A stretch of DNA of 38,941 nt from Verrucomicrobiota bacterium (lineage in GTDB: Bacteria; Verrucomicrobiota; Verrucomicrobiia; Limisphaerales; UBA1319): NCBI GenBank assembly GCA_022711435.1, contig JAKLFB010000049.1:1-38941 (forward strand), written 5' to 3'. A model generated the notes under the pieces. The model had not been told where the DNA came from, did no database searches, and saw nothing but the letters and a program-made list of their open reading frames with translations. Each line of letters opens with the position of its first letter. Within the stretch, counting starts at the first letter, position 1. The translations under genes were made by a program, and so were the position numbers. This document shows, one piece after another, positions 8,732 through 16,560 of this stretch.

Positions 8732-10006
8732 CTATCCCGTCGAGGACGGGAGCGCACCGCGCAGGATGGCGGCGATCTCGGCGGCGGGCGCGATTCGCTC
8801 GGCGCGGGAGGCCAGGTGCTTGACTCGAGCCACAACGGCCCCCGCGGACCCCGGCTCGAGCCGGAGAGTGTGGATGGCGCCCAGCTCGAGGGCGCGTTTG
8901 AACTGCTTGTCGGACTTGGCCTGGCTCAACGGATAATCGACGGAGAATCCCGCGGCCCGCAGGTCATGGACCATCCGCAGCGTGGCCGGACGCAGCGCCT
9001 GGTCCTCGATCAGGAAGAACGCGTCGAGGGCCGGACGCAGAGGAGGCACGAGCTGGCGCTCCCGAAGCAGCTCGGTCAGGACGACGTCGCCCAGGCCGAA
9101 CCCGGCGGCGGGCAGATCCGCTCGGCCGCCGCTCATCAGCCGGAGCAGATGATCGTAACGTCCGCCGCCGGCGATGGCTCGAAAGCGGCCCTTGCCGTCG
9201 AAAGCCTCGAACACTGGCCCGGTGTAATACGCCAGGCCGCGCACGATGGCGTAGTCGATCTGGACAAAGCCGCGAAGACCGTGGGCCTCGAGGCCATCGA
9301 GGATGCGGCTCAACTCATCAGTCGGCTGCGCGCTGCGGATGAAGTCCTGGATTTCGCCAAAAGAGATGCCCAGGCTGTCGAGCTGGCGCGCGCTCTCCTC
9401 GGGAGACGTGCGCTCGAGCTTGTCGACGATCTGATAGAAATCGTATTCGCGCTCGGGCTGGCCGCCGCGCTGGCGGAAGAAGTCGCGCCAGGCATTGCGG
9501 CTGCTGAGGCGGACACGGAAATCATCGGCGGCCAATCCGCAGCCGCGCAGCAGATCGATCAGCAACGCGATGAGCTCGGCATCCGCGGCCGGATCCGGCT
9601 CCCCGACGATATCGGCGTTGAACTGGAAATGCTCGCGAAGCCTTCCTTTCTGCTGCCGCTCGTAGCGGAAGAGCTGCGGGATGGCGTACCATTTTATCGG
9701 CTTCTTGTAATGGCGTTCGCTGGCCGCGACGAGCCGCGCAAGCGTGGGGGTCATCTCCGGCCGCAACGAGACGGCACGCCCGCCTTTGTCGTCGAAGTGA
9801 TAGAGCTGATGGACGATTTCGTCCCCGCTCTTGGCAGTGTAGAGCTCGAGCGTTTCGAGGGGGGGGCCGTCGTATTCGCGGAAGCCGTAGCGCCGCGCGA
9901 CGGCCCGCCAGCCGTCGAACAGATGCTGGCGCAGCTCCATGCTCCATCCGTCCGATAGGGGCACTGGCTCCGGGTAAAAATCGCGGAATCCGGGCAAACG
10001 TTCCAT
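8732..10006 (-). CDS. hisS: Histidyl-tRNA synthetase
   Basis: This protein of about 424 residues charges tRNA-His with histidine using ATP. The class II motifs are clear: GFRDFYP at the N-terminus, RPEMTPTLAR, the motif 2 region LFRYERQQKGRLREHFQFN, the histidine-binding region with RGLAYYTG and GGGRYD, and motif 3 near AAGFGLG. The C-terminal anticodon-binding domain follows. The ATG at 10006 is preferred; a TTG two codons upstream is possible. HisZ, the HisS-like regulatory subunit of HisG, is the main alternative, but the intact HisA-type signature motifs and full length favour the synthetase. It ends 15 bp from the RNase D stop. Confidence 0.88.
   Translation of the reverse strand: MERLPGFRDFYPEPVPLSDGWSMELRQHLFDGWRAVARRYGFREYDGPPLETLELYTAKSGDEIVHQLYHFDDKGGRAVSLRPEMTPTLARLVAASERHYKKPIKWYAIPQLFRYERQQKGRLREHFQFNADIVGEPDPAADAELIALLIDLLRGCGLAADDFRVRLSSRNAWRDFFRQRGGQPEREYDFYQIVDKLERTSPEESARQLDSLGISFGEIQDFIRSAQPTDELSRILDGLEAHGLRGFVQIDYAIVRGLAYYTGPVFEAFDGKGRFRAIAGGGRYDHLLRLMSGGRADLPAAGFGLGDVVLTELLRERQLVPPLRPALDAFFLIEDQALRPATLRMVHDLRAAGFSVDYPLSQAKSDKQFKRALELGAIHTLRLEPGSAGAVVARVKHLASRAERIAPAAEIAAILRGALPSSTG
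8736..8750. terminator. Hairpin at convergent rnd/hisS ends
   Basis: CCCGTC-GAG-GACGGG is a perfect 6-bp stem at the last codons of hisS and just beyond the RNase D stop. There is no U-run on either strand, so it would be a weak or Rho-assisted stop at best. Confidence 0.2.
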
Positions 10007-10139
10007 AGGCAATCGAGGCCAGTCGAAGCCGCTCCGACTGGCCCGTCCGAGGCAGGATCATTCCGGCAAACCCGCACGCTGGCAAACGAAAACCTCGCCG
10101 AAAACGCGGGATCGTTCGGGGAAGATGCACCCGGTGTAT

Positions 10140-11732
10140 TCAGAGCCGGCGCAAGTAGATATCTTTGAACTGCACGCGCATGGGCGGGCCCGTGTGGACC
10201 TGCAACGCCAGCCAGCCGCGCGCCAATCGCTTCGGATCGCGGTCGTCCAGCTCCGACATGGGGGTTCCGTTGATGGCCAGCTTGACCCGGCCGCCCTGGG
10301 CGAAGACCGTGTAGCTGTTCCAGCCATTGGCCCTGGCGGCCTGAAGGAGCTGGGCAGGATCGCCGAGGGAGCCGGCGATGTGCCGCGCGCCATCGGCGCC
10401 GATGCTTGTCTGCTGCCCGCGTTCGGCAAGCACTTCGCGCAGCGTGTATTCCATGATGACGCCGGTCCAGCGTCCATCCGCGGAGAGATCGGCCTGGGGC
10501 CCCACAACGGGCTCCCCCCGGGTCTGGCCTGCGCCGCGCTTGCGGGCGTGGTAGTAGATGCCCGAGTTGCCGCCCTCGAGCTTGAACTGCAGGCGGAGCT
10601 CGAAATCTTCGACCTCGTCTTTCCAGATCAGAAAGCAGTTCTCCGAGACACGGATTTGATCGGTGGTCTGGCCTGTGATGGCGCCATCGCGCACCGACCA
10701 GATGCGGGGATCGCCATCCCAGCCGGCGAGGTCGCGGCCGTTGAACAGGCTCACAAAACCAGGAAGCCCGGGCGCGGGATCGGCGCCCGGGACGCGGTGC
10801 GCAGGGCGATCGGGGCGCGGCGCCATGGACGCTTCGAGGTCGCCAGCCGCGAACTGGATGGCGTCCAGGTAGAACCGGAGAAGCGATGGATCCCAGAAGA
10901 GCTCGGTGCGATGCCCGAACGATGTGTTGAAGACGCGCCCCTGGCCGAAGGGCTTCACCCAGGCGAGGGCGAAGTCGCTGTCGTTGCGGTGAATCCACTT
11001 CACTCCCATGTTCGATCGGGCGGGATCCAGCGACAGCAACACCCGCAGCCCCGCGCGGTCGTAAGGGGTGCCGTATTCGTAGATCTCGTCCGCGATCCGA
11101 AAGTCCCTGCCGCCAAAGGCCGCGACGAGGGGGTGCGCCGGCTCCTCGACCTTGACGCCGATCTCTTCGTTCCACGGATGACCGATGAACTTCGCGCCCA
11201 ACATCTGGGCGAACTCTGGCCAGTGCGCGTTGGCCGCAATGGCAAAATGGAGCGACACGATGCCGCCGCCGCTGCGGATCCGATCGAGGAGGCTGCGGCG
11301 GAGGGCGTGCTCGGCGGCGGTCTTGTCGCCCTCGAATTCGGCAAAGGCCGCCCGCGCCATGTCGGCATCGGCGGGGGTGATCCACGGGCCGGAGCTGTTG
11401 TTCATCACAATGGCATCGAACCGGGATAGATTCTCGGGCAGATACATCGCCAAGTCATCGCTGACCACCGGCTCGAATGCGCCGCTTTTCTTGCCAATGG
11501 AGACCAGCGCGGCCGCGCCGTAGGGGATGCAATACCCCTTGTGTGGATCCTTGCCCATGAGGTGGGCCGGGGTGTTCCAGATCAGAACCCGCCGGGGCCG
11601 CTTGGGCTCAACCCGCGCCCGATCGGGCGCGGCGGCGTCAATCTGCCGTGCGCGGTGAGCCGGGATGTCCTCGGCGCCGGCCAGGGCGCAGGCCGCCATC
11701 AGGAGAGGAAGGATCGGTCGGAAGCAGATCAT
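10140..11732 (-). CDS. Secreted ThuA-DUF1080 fusion (3-keto-glycoside hydrolase type)
   Basis: The 530-residue protein starts with a signal peptide (about 1-19), continues with a ThuA domain (about 45-300, glutamine-amidotransferase-like fold), and ends with a DUF1080 jelly-roll domain (about 320-530, beginning SLFNGRDLAGWDG and containing GNSGIYYHAR). DUF1080 proteins include 3-keto-disaccharide hydrolases, which cleave glycosides after oxidation at C3; ThuA is linked to disaccharide use. The next gene upstream is a Tat-exported Gfo/Idh/MocA oxidoreductase, a family that includes glycoside 3-dehydrogenases, so the two may act in turn in the periplasm. I chose the ATG at 11732 because it starts the signal peptide and leaves 23 bp to the upstream stop; a start at 11786 would overlap the neighbour by 31 bp. 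The substrate is unknown. Confidence 0.85.
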   Translation of the reverse strand: MICFRPILPLLMAACALAGAEDIPAHRARQIDAAAPDRARVEPKRPRRVLIWNTPAHLMGKDPHKGYCIPYGAAALVSIGKKSGAFEPVVSDDLAMYLPENLSRFDAIVMNNSSGPWITPADADMARAAFAEFEGDKTAAEHALRRSLLDRIRSGGGIVSLHFAIAANAHWPEFAQMLGAKFIGHPWNEEIGVKVEEPAHPLVAAFGGRDFRIADEIYEYGTPYDRAGLRVLLSLDPARSNMGVKWIHRNDSDFALAWVKPFGQGRVFNTSFGHRTELFWDPSLLRFYLDAIQFAAGDLEASMAPRPDRPAHRVPGADPAPGLPGFVSLFNGRDLAGWDGDPRIWSVRDGAITGQTTDQIRVSENCFLIWKDEVEDFELRLQFKLEGGNSGIYYHARKRGAGQTRGEPVVGPQADLSADGRWTGVIMEYTLREVLAERGQQTSIGADGARHIAGSLGDPAQLLQAARANGWNSYTVFAQGGRVKLAINGTPMSELDDRDPKRLARGWLALQVHTGPPMRVQFKDIYLRRL

Positions 11733-11755
11733 GGGGCGCGAGGTGGGATCGAGAT

Positions 11756-13135
11756 TCAGAGCGTCCATCCGGACCGATATTGGCATCGGATCAGCGCGTC
11801 GGCGCCGGGGTGGTTGACAATGCTCATCGCAACGGGATCGAACTCGAGGACGGTGCCGGGATCGATCTGGGTTGCCAAGTTGCCGAGCATGAGGAACTCG
11901 TTGAGGGCGTCGGCGTATTCGAAGCTGGCCCAGGCGGGCTTGCCGCCGTGGCAGGCGATCACCCAGTCCTGCTCGTGGCCTCTGGATTCCTCGATGCTCT
12001 CGGGCCGCTGCACCTGGACTCCCTGGAACTGGTCAGCCGGCAGAAGGCGGAAGGTGGCGTTGTGGGCGGTGGCGTGGATCCGGCCTCGGGCGCCCACGAT
12101 GAGCGCGCCGCCGTGATCGGCCCATTTTTTGTCCTTCTTGTCTCCCCAATCGAGATCGTCTCCCAGGAGGCCCTCGATCAACTCCCGGGAGCCGGGCGCG
12201 CGCCCGTTGTGCCATGTGAACGGGATGGACGGTGATCCCGCGCGGGCGGGCAGAGTCCATTGAACCGTCTCCCATTGAGGGAACGACAGCCGGTTCACGC
12301 CCGAGTGTGCGGCCTGAATGCGGATCAGCGGGCGATCGGGCGCAGCCGGAGGATCGAGCCAGAGCTTGTCAACCTGAAGCGCCCGGAAGGCGAGGTTGGC
12401 GCTGTGCGAGCCCCAGTTGCCGAGCTGGCACGTGCCGAAGTCGCGCCACGCGTTTCGCTGCATCCATTGCCGGTGGTAGGGACGAAACTCGGCCGGGCCC
12501 AGCCACAGGTCCCAGTCGAGAAAATCGGGCGCGGCCCCGCCGTCCCTGGGCGGCTCCTTGCGGTTGGCGCCGCCCTCGCTGTTCCAGACGTGCACCTCCC
12601 GGATCGGGCCGATCGCCCCCTGGCGGATGAGCTCGAGGGCACGCCGGAACGGCCCGGCAGCCGTGCCCTGATTGCCCATGCTCGTGGCCACCTGATGCCG
12701 GCGCGCCAGCTCGCGCAGGGCGCGCGACTCGTGCACCGTCCGTGTGAGCGGCTTTTCGCAAAAGACGTGCTTGCCCGCCCGGATCGCCGCCGCGCAGGCG
12801 ACGGCATGGGTATGGTCGGGCGTGGCCACGATGACCGCGTCGATCTCGGCGTGCAGGGCATCGAGCATCTTTCGGAAATCGCGATACTTCTTTGCGCTGG
12901 GCAACTGCTCGTAAGCGGCAGGATTCCGAGTGTCGTCGACGTCGCACAGAGCCACCAGGTTGTGCCCCATGCGCGGGATGGTGCTCGTGAACCATTGGCC
13001 GCGTCCGCCCACCCCGACCAGGGCGATCCGGAGCGCATCCTTTGCCGGGGCCCCAAGGGCGGACCGCCCGCAATGGTACCAAAGCAAACCCGCTCCGCTG
13101 AACGCGGCGCGACGAAGAAACTGTCGGCGATTCAT
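11756..13135 (-). CDS. Tat-exported Gfo/Idh/MocA family oxidoreductase
   Basis: The 459-residue protein opens with a twin-arginine signal (MNRRQFLRRAAF, then a hydrophobic stretch), so it is probably folded with its cofactor before export by the Tat system, whose tatA and tatC lie 6 kb away. The NAD(P)-binding domain shows VGVGGRGQ (about 40), and the family motif CEKPLT is near residue 126. The C-terminal half carries the substrate domain (GNWGSHSANLAF). The family oxidises or reduces sugars and inositols; secreted members in this group of bacteria often sit beside ThuA/DUF1080 proteins, as here. Start and stop fit well, with the downstream partner 23 bp away. Substrate and direction of reaction are not visible. 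Confidence 0.85.
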   Translation of the reverse strand: MNRRQFLRRAAFSGAGLLWYHCGRSALGAPAKDALRIALVGVGGRGQWFTSTIPRMGHNLVALCDVDDTRNPAAYEQLPSAKKYRDFRKMLDALHAEIDAVIVATPDHTHAVACAAAIRAGKHVFCEKPLTRTVHESRALRELARRHQVATSMGNQGTAAGPFRRALELIRQGAIGPIREVHVWNSEGGANRKEPPRDGGAAPDFLDWDLWLGPAEFRPYHRQWMQRNAWRDFGTCQLGNWGSHSANLAFRALQVDKLWLDPPAAPDRPLIRIQAAHSGVNRLSFPQWETVQWTLPARAGSPSIPFTWHNGRAPGSRELIEGLLGDDLDWGDKKDKKWADHGGALIVGARGRIHATAHNATFRLLPADQFQGVQVQRPESIEESRGHEQDWVIACHGGKPAWASFEYADALNEFLMLGNLATQIDPGTVLEFDPVAMSIVNHPGADALIRCQYRSGWTL

Positions 13136-13208
13136 GGCACGGTTCCTACGCTACATCCCCCCCACCACCCCTCGGAATCCAACTGTCCGAGGGCCGCTTG
13201 CCCCCCAC

Positions 13209-13236
13209 AAAAAAATTCCAGCGCCAGCCTAGCGCT
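13209..13236 (-). terminator. Intrinsic terminator of the HU/IHF gene
   Basis: On the minus strand an AGCGC...GCGCT stem (13220-13236) overlaps the stop codon and is followed 4 nt later by seven Ts (13215-13209). The stem is short, but this is the best hairpin-plus-T-run I saw in the window. Confidence 0.5.
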
Positions 13237-13552
13237 TGTCGCCGGTGGCGGCTTTCGAGATTTCGGGAGGAGTGAGCCGGAGCACGGCTTCGCGCATTTC
13301 CTTGCCGGCTTTGAACTTGACGATGGCGCTGGGAGGAATCCGCACGTCGTTTTCAGGCCGGTTGGGATTCCGGCCCACGCGCGCCTTGCGGACCTTGACT
13401 TCGAACACGCCGAAATTGCGCAGCTCGACCTTTCGGCCTTTTGCCAAAGCCTCGGACACGTGGTCGAAAGTTTTCTGGATCACATCCAAAACCCTCTGCT
13501 GCACCAAGCCCGTTTCGTTGCTGATACGCACCACCAGATCGCGTTTCGTCAT
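13229..13552 (-). CDS. HU/IHF family DNA-binding protein
   Basis: The 107-residue protein has the whole HU/IHF fold: MTKRDLV at the start, a helical dimer core, ELRNFGVFEV, and the DNA-clasping arm with RVGRNPNRPEND, then IPPSAIVKFKAGKEM. The proline at the tip of the arm (RNP) that kinks DNA is present. These proteins bend and package DNA. I chose the ATG at 13552, which has GGAG six bases upstream; a start at 13582 adds ten unrelated residues. The gene is monocistronic, with a clear promoter at 13600-13628 and a terminator overlapping its stop. A 12-residue basic tail follows the domain. Whether it behaves as HU or as a site-specific IHF-like protein cannot be told. Confidence 0.92.
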   Translation of the reverse strand: MTKRDLVVRISNETGLVQQRVLDVIQKTFDHVSEALAKGRKVELRNFGVFEVKVRKARVGRNPNRPENDVRIPPSAIVKFKAGKEMREAVLRLTPPEISKAATGDKR

Positions 13553-13599
13553 AGGACACTCCAGGTTGCAGGTTGGCCACATCTATGTGATTAGCCCGG

Positions 13600-13628
13600 G
13601 GTATACCTCGCAACATGTTGTTAGTCAA
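13600..13628 (-). promoter_or_regulatory. Promoter of the HU/IHF gene with internal palindrome
   Basis: TTGACT (13628-13623) and TATACC (13605-13600) are separated by exactly 17 bp, a good sigma-70-type promoter, about 50 bp before the start codon. The spacer contains the perfect 10-bp palindrome CAACATGTTG (13611-13620), a natural place for a repressor. Confidence 0.55.
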
Positions 13629-13759
13629 GCCAGTAATCGGCGATTGGCGCGAATTCCCGGGCTTGCCGGGAATCGGGCTTTCCGCTTCGCCCCGATCGAT
13701 TCGGCCTTGTCAAATGTCCTTGGGAACCGTCAGATTACTGGTGGATCGACGGTGCAACG

Positions 13760-14209
13760 ATGCGCAATCGCTTTGGCCAAAGCGGGACCGGGCAACCCGG
13801 ATTCACCCTGGTGGAGGTCGTCATCGGGATGGCGGTTGCGCTGTTGATCCTTGGAGGGGTCTGGACGGGGTATTGGATGTCGGTGCAGAGAGCGCAGTGG
13901 TCGGCGGACGCACTGGCTGCTCATACGCTTGCGCTGCAAAGACTTGAGCAGGTGCGCTCCGCGCGATGGGAACCCCGCGCGATCCCCGAGACCGATGAGA
14001 TCACTCCGACCAACTTCCCCGATCAAGTCGAGCCGATGAACCTATCGTCACGCCCGGAGCATCTGCTCATGGCAACCACAACGACCTTGATCCGCTGGGT
14101 GAGCACGAATCCGCCGCTCAAGCTGATCCAGGTGGAATGCCGCTGGCCCTATCGGAACCGCCTGGTTTACACGAGCACGATGGCCACCTATCGAGCGCCA
14201 GACCAATGA
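13760..14209 (+). CDS. Type II secretion / type IV pilin-like pseudopilin
   Basis: The 149-residue protein has a short leader ending in glycine, then FTLVEVVIGMAVALL, the prepilin-peptidase site with glutamate at +5 and the hydrophobic helix. The rest is a small globular domain without recognised features. Such minor pseudopilins are cleaved by a PilD-type peptidase and join a periplasmic pseudopilus. It is the first of three genes that overlap by a few bases (ATGA with the next), so translation is coupled. No secretin, ATPase or peptidase gene is in the window. A GspI- or GspH-like role is plausible from order and size. Confidence 0.8.
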   Translation: MRNRFGQSGTGQPGFTLVEVVIGMAVALLILGGVWTGYWMSVQRAQWSADALAAHTLALQRLEQVRSARWEPRAIPETDEITPTNFPDQVEPMNLSSRPEHLLMATTTTLIRWVSTNPPLKLIQVECRWPYRNRLVYTSTMATYRAPDQ

Positions 14210-14796
14210 GATTGAACCGGACACGCGCGGCGTTCACCTTGGTCGAGCTGCTGGTGACGATGGCCCTGCTGGCCATGGTCCTGGCAGCGATTCTGATGGG
14301 GCATTGGGCCGGGATGCGCATGTTCGCGGCGCTGCGGGCGGGCCTGGGGGACACCGACGAGCTGCGGGCGGCCCTGGGGATGATGACATCCGATTTCAGA
14401 TCAGCCCGGGAGATCCAGGTGGGAGAAGGAGATGCGCAGGTTTTCACGAATGCGATCTGGGGATCGCGCCAGGAGGGCCGAGCCGTCCAGCTCTGCTCCG
14501 GCACCAATCCGGCGGAGCTCGTTCGTTATTATTACGATGCGGATCAGAGGGGATTGATCCGGGCCACCCCTGGCGGCGCTGATGCCCGGATCGTGTTGCG
14601 CGGTTTGAGGCAGAGCCCGGTTTTCCGGCTGGAGAGCGCGGCGGGCATCGTATTGAGCAATGGCTGTCGCCAGGCGGCGATCGCGCTGCAGGGAGAGCTC
14701 GAGGCTGGAGACCCGGGCCGGGCTGGCATGATCTCCACGGGGTGGTTTCTGCCGCAGCCGTTGCGGTTGAGAGTGACGCCGCGTCCGGCCGACTAA
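14206..14796 (+). CDS. Pseudopilin, GspJ-like
   Basis: The 196-residue protein begins MRLNRTRAAFTLVELL, a prepilin leader with the cleavage point before F and glutamate at +5, followed by a hydrophobic helix to about residue 35. The ATG at 14206 overlaps the upstream stop (ATGA) and its own stop overlaps the next start (TAATG). The body is of mixed beta character and unrecognised. Position between a small pseudopilin and a large GspK/PilX-like protein suggests a GspJ-type minor pseudopilin. Confidence 0.75.
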   Translation: MRLNRTRAAFTLVELLVTMALLAMVLAAILMGHWAGMRMFAALRAGLGDTDELRAALGMMTSDFRSAREIQVGEGDAQVFTNAIWGSRQEGRAVQLCSGTNPAELVRYYYDADQRGLIRATPGGADARIVLRGLRQSPVFRLESAAGIVLSNGCRQAAIALQGELEAGDPGRAGMISTGWFLPQPLRLRVTPRPAD

Positions 14797-16520
14797 TGAA
14801 GCTGCAATCATCTCAGTCATCGGGCCGGGAGGCGGGCTACGCCATCATTCTGGCGCTGGTCCTGGGGGGGCTGAGCCTGATGATTCTGGCGGCGGCGATG
14901 AGCTGGACTTCAACCAGCGTCTATCTGACCCAGAGGTACACCGATTTCATGGCAGCCCAGGCTGCCGCCGAGGCCGCCACGGAAAAAGTGCTCGCCCATA
15001 TGATCGAGGATTTCCAGGCCGGCGGAGCGTCGCTGGTCGAAACCAATCTCGAGAGATATGCCGCGATGATCCCGTTGCCGGAAGAGGCGCCGGCCTGGAA
15101 GGGCTTCGTTTTTCAGGACGGCCAGCAAAACGAGGGGAGGACGGGGGCGACGAACACGGCGCCCTGGGGGTATGGCGAGGTCGACCTGCCGGGCGGCATG
15201 ATCCAGGGATGGTGCGCCACCTACCAGCTGGCCTCGCGCGTCCGCCCGCCGAAATCCTGGGTGCGCGGCGTGCAGGCAGGCGTGCGGCAGGAGGTTCAGC
15301 TGGCCGAGGTGCCGCTGTTCCAGTTCGGCCTCTACTCCGCCGAGGACCTCGAGCTGCGCGCGTCGGCAAACCAGGTCTGGTCGGGCCGCGTGCACGGGAA
15401 TTCGGATATCCGCCTCCGCCTGAGAGCGGGAGCAACCCTCACCTTCGAGGGGCCGGTCACGGCCGCCGGATCGATCGAGTCCGGACCCGAAGAGGACGGT
15501 TCCGCGGGGTGGGAAGGAGGAGCCGCCTTCCGGTCGACGGTCTGGGAACGCGAGCCGCACTGGAGCATCGGAGGGGGAACCAACGCGGCGGGGAAGCAGT
15601 TGCGCGGCCTGCTGGGACGGCCTCCCCTGGAGGAATTGCGGGAGAGCCCGATGGGGCGTCTGCGCTGGTACCACCGCGCCGACTTGCTCATCCTGGCGAC
15701 GAGCGGCCCCCCGATCATCGTCAGCGGCTCGTGGAACCGCCATGCCATATCCGTCCCGACGAACCAATCCGAACTGTTCTTGACCAATGTCGCGTTCGTT
15801 GACAAACGCGAGGCGCGCACGGTGGAGGCCGTCGAGCTGGACCTGGCGGGATTCCGATCCTGGCTGCAAACCAATACCGTGCTGCGCCCGGCGCTGGGGC
15901 GGGATCCGAACCTGATCTACATCGAGGATGCCCGGCCGGCGACCTGGGGCGTCATGCGAGCTGTGCGGCTGGCACGGGGTCAATCGCTGCCGCCAGGCGG
16001 GCTGACGATCGTGACCCCGCAGCCTCTCTATGTGAAAGGCCACTACAACGCCGCTCCCGGCTCGGCGGGCACGACCAACACCCTCGACGCAGCGCCGGCG
16101 GCTCTGATCGCGGATGCGGTGACCGTTCTCTCGACGGCATGGGCGGATGCCAGCAGCGGCTCCTCCCTGGCGGCGCGCCGGGCTGAGGACACGACGGTGA
16201 ACGCCGCGGTTCTCACGGGCATCGCGCCGGCGCGCGAGGGGGCGGGCTCCGGAGCAGAGGACGCGCTGCGGTTGCTGGAGGATTGGACGGGCAGAGCGTT
16301 CACCTGGAACGGATCGCTGGCGATCGGGTTCGCCAGCCATTTCGCCCCTGCAGCCGGCGCCGCCGCATCCGATATCTGCGCGCCGCCGGAGCGGCGCTGG
16401 AGATTCGACGAAAACCTGCGGGATCCGGGGCGATTGCCAGCGGGCACACCGTTGATGCGCATGGTGGTGCGGAGGGGGTGGATGCCACTGGGGCGTCGGG
16501 AGGCGGAGGAGCCGGAATAG
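14796..16520 (+). CDS. GspK/PilX-like membrane-anchored pilus protein
   Basis: The 574-residue protein starts MKLQSSQSSGREAGYAI, has one hydrophobic helix (about 16-42) and then a helix with alanine-rich QAAAEAATEKV, the pattern seen after the anchor in PilX/GspK-type proteins. The glutamate usual at +5 is missing, as in GspK. The large extracytoplasmic part (about 80-574) is unrecognised and contains beta-rich segments. It is coupled to the gene before by TAATG. The three genes may form the tip of a pseudopilus, or an assembly complex for one. Its C-terminal 60 residues are arginine- and proline-rich. Confidence 0.6.
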   Translation: MKLQSSQSSGREAGYAIILALVLGGLSLMILAAAMSWTSTSVYLTQRYTDFMAAQAAAEAATEKVLAHMIEDFQAGGASLVETNLERYAAMIPLPEEAPAWKGFVFQDGQQNEGRTGATNTAPWGYGEVDLPGGMIQGWCATYQLASRVRPPKSWVRGVQAGVRQEVQLAEVPLFQFGLYSAEDLELRASANQVWSGRVHGNSDIRLRLRAGATLTFEGPVTAAGSIESGPEEDGSAGWEGGAAFRSTVWEREPHWSIGGGTNAAGKQLRGLLGRPPLEELRESPMGRLRWYHRADLLILATSGPPIIVSGSWNRHAISVPTNQSELFLTNVAFVDKREARTVEAVELDLAGFRSWLQTNTVLRPALGRDPNLIYIEDARPATWGVMRAVRLARGQSLPPGGLTIVTPQPLYVKGHYNAAPGSAGTTNTLDAAPAALIADAVTVLSTAWADASSGSSLAARRAEDTTVNAAVLTGIAPAREGAGSGAEDALRLLEDWTGRAFTWNGSLAIGFASHFAPAAGAAASDICAPPERRWRFDENLRDPGRLPAGTPLMRMVVRRGWMPLGRREAEEPE

Positions 16521-16560
16521 AGGCTCGCTCTCGGAAAGCATTTCGGCTAGCGTTGGGATT

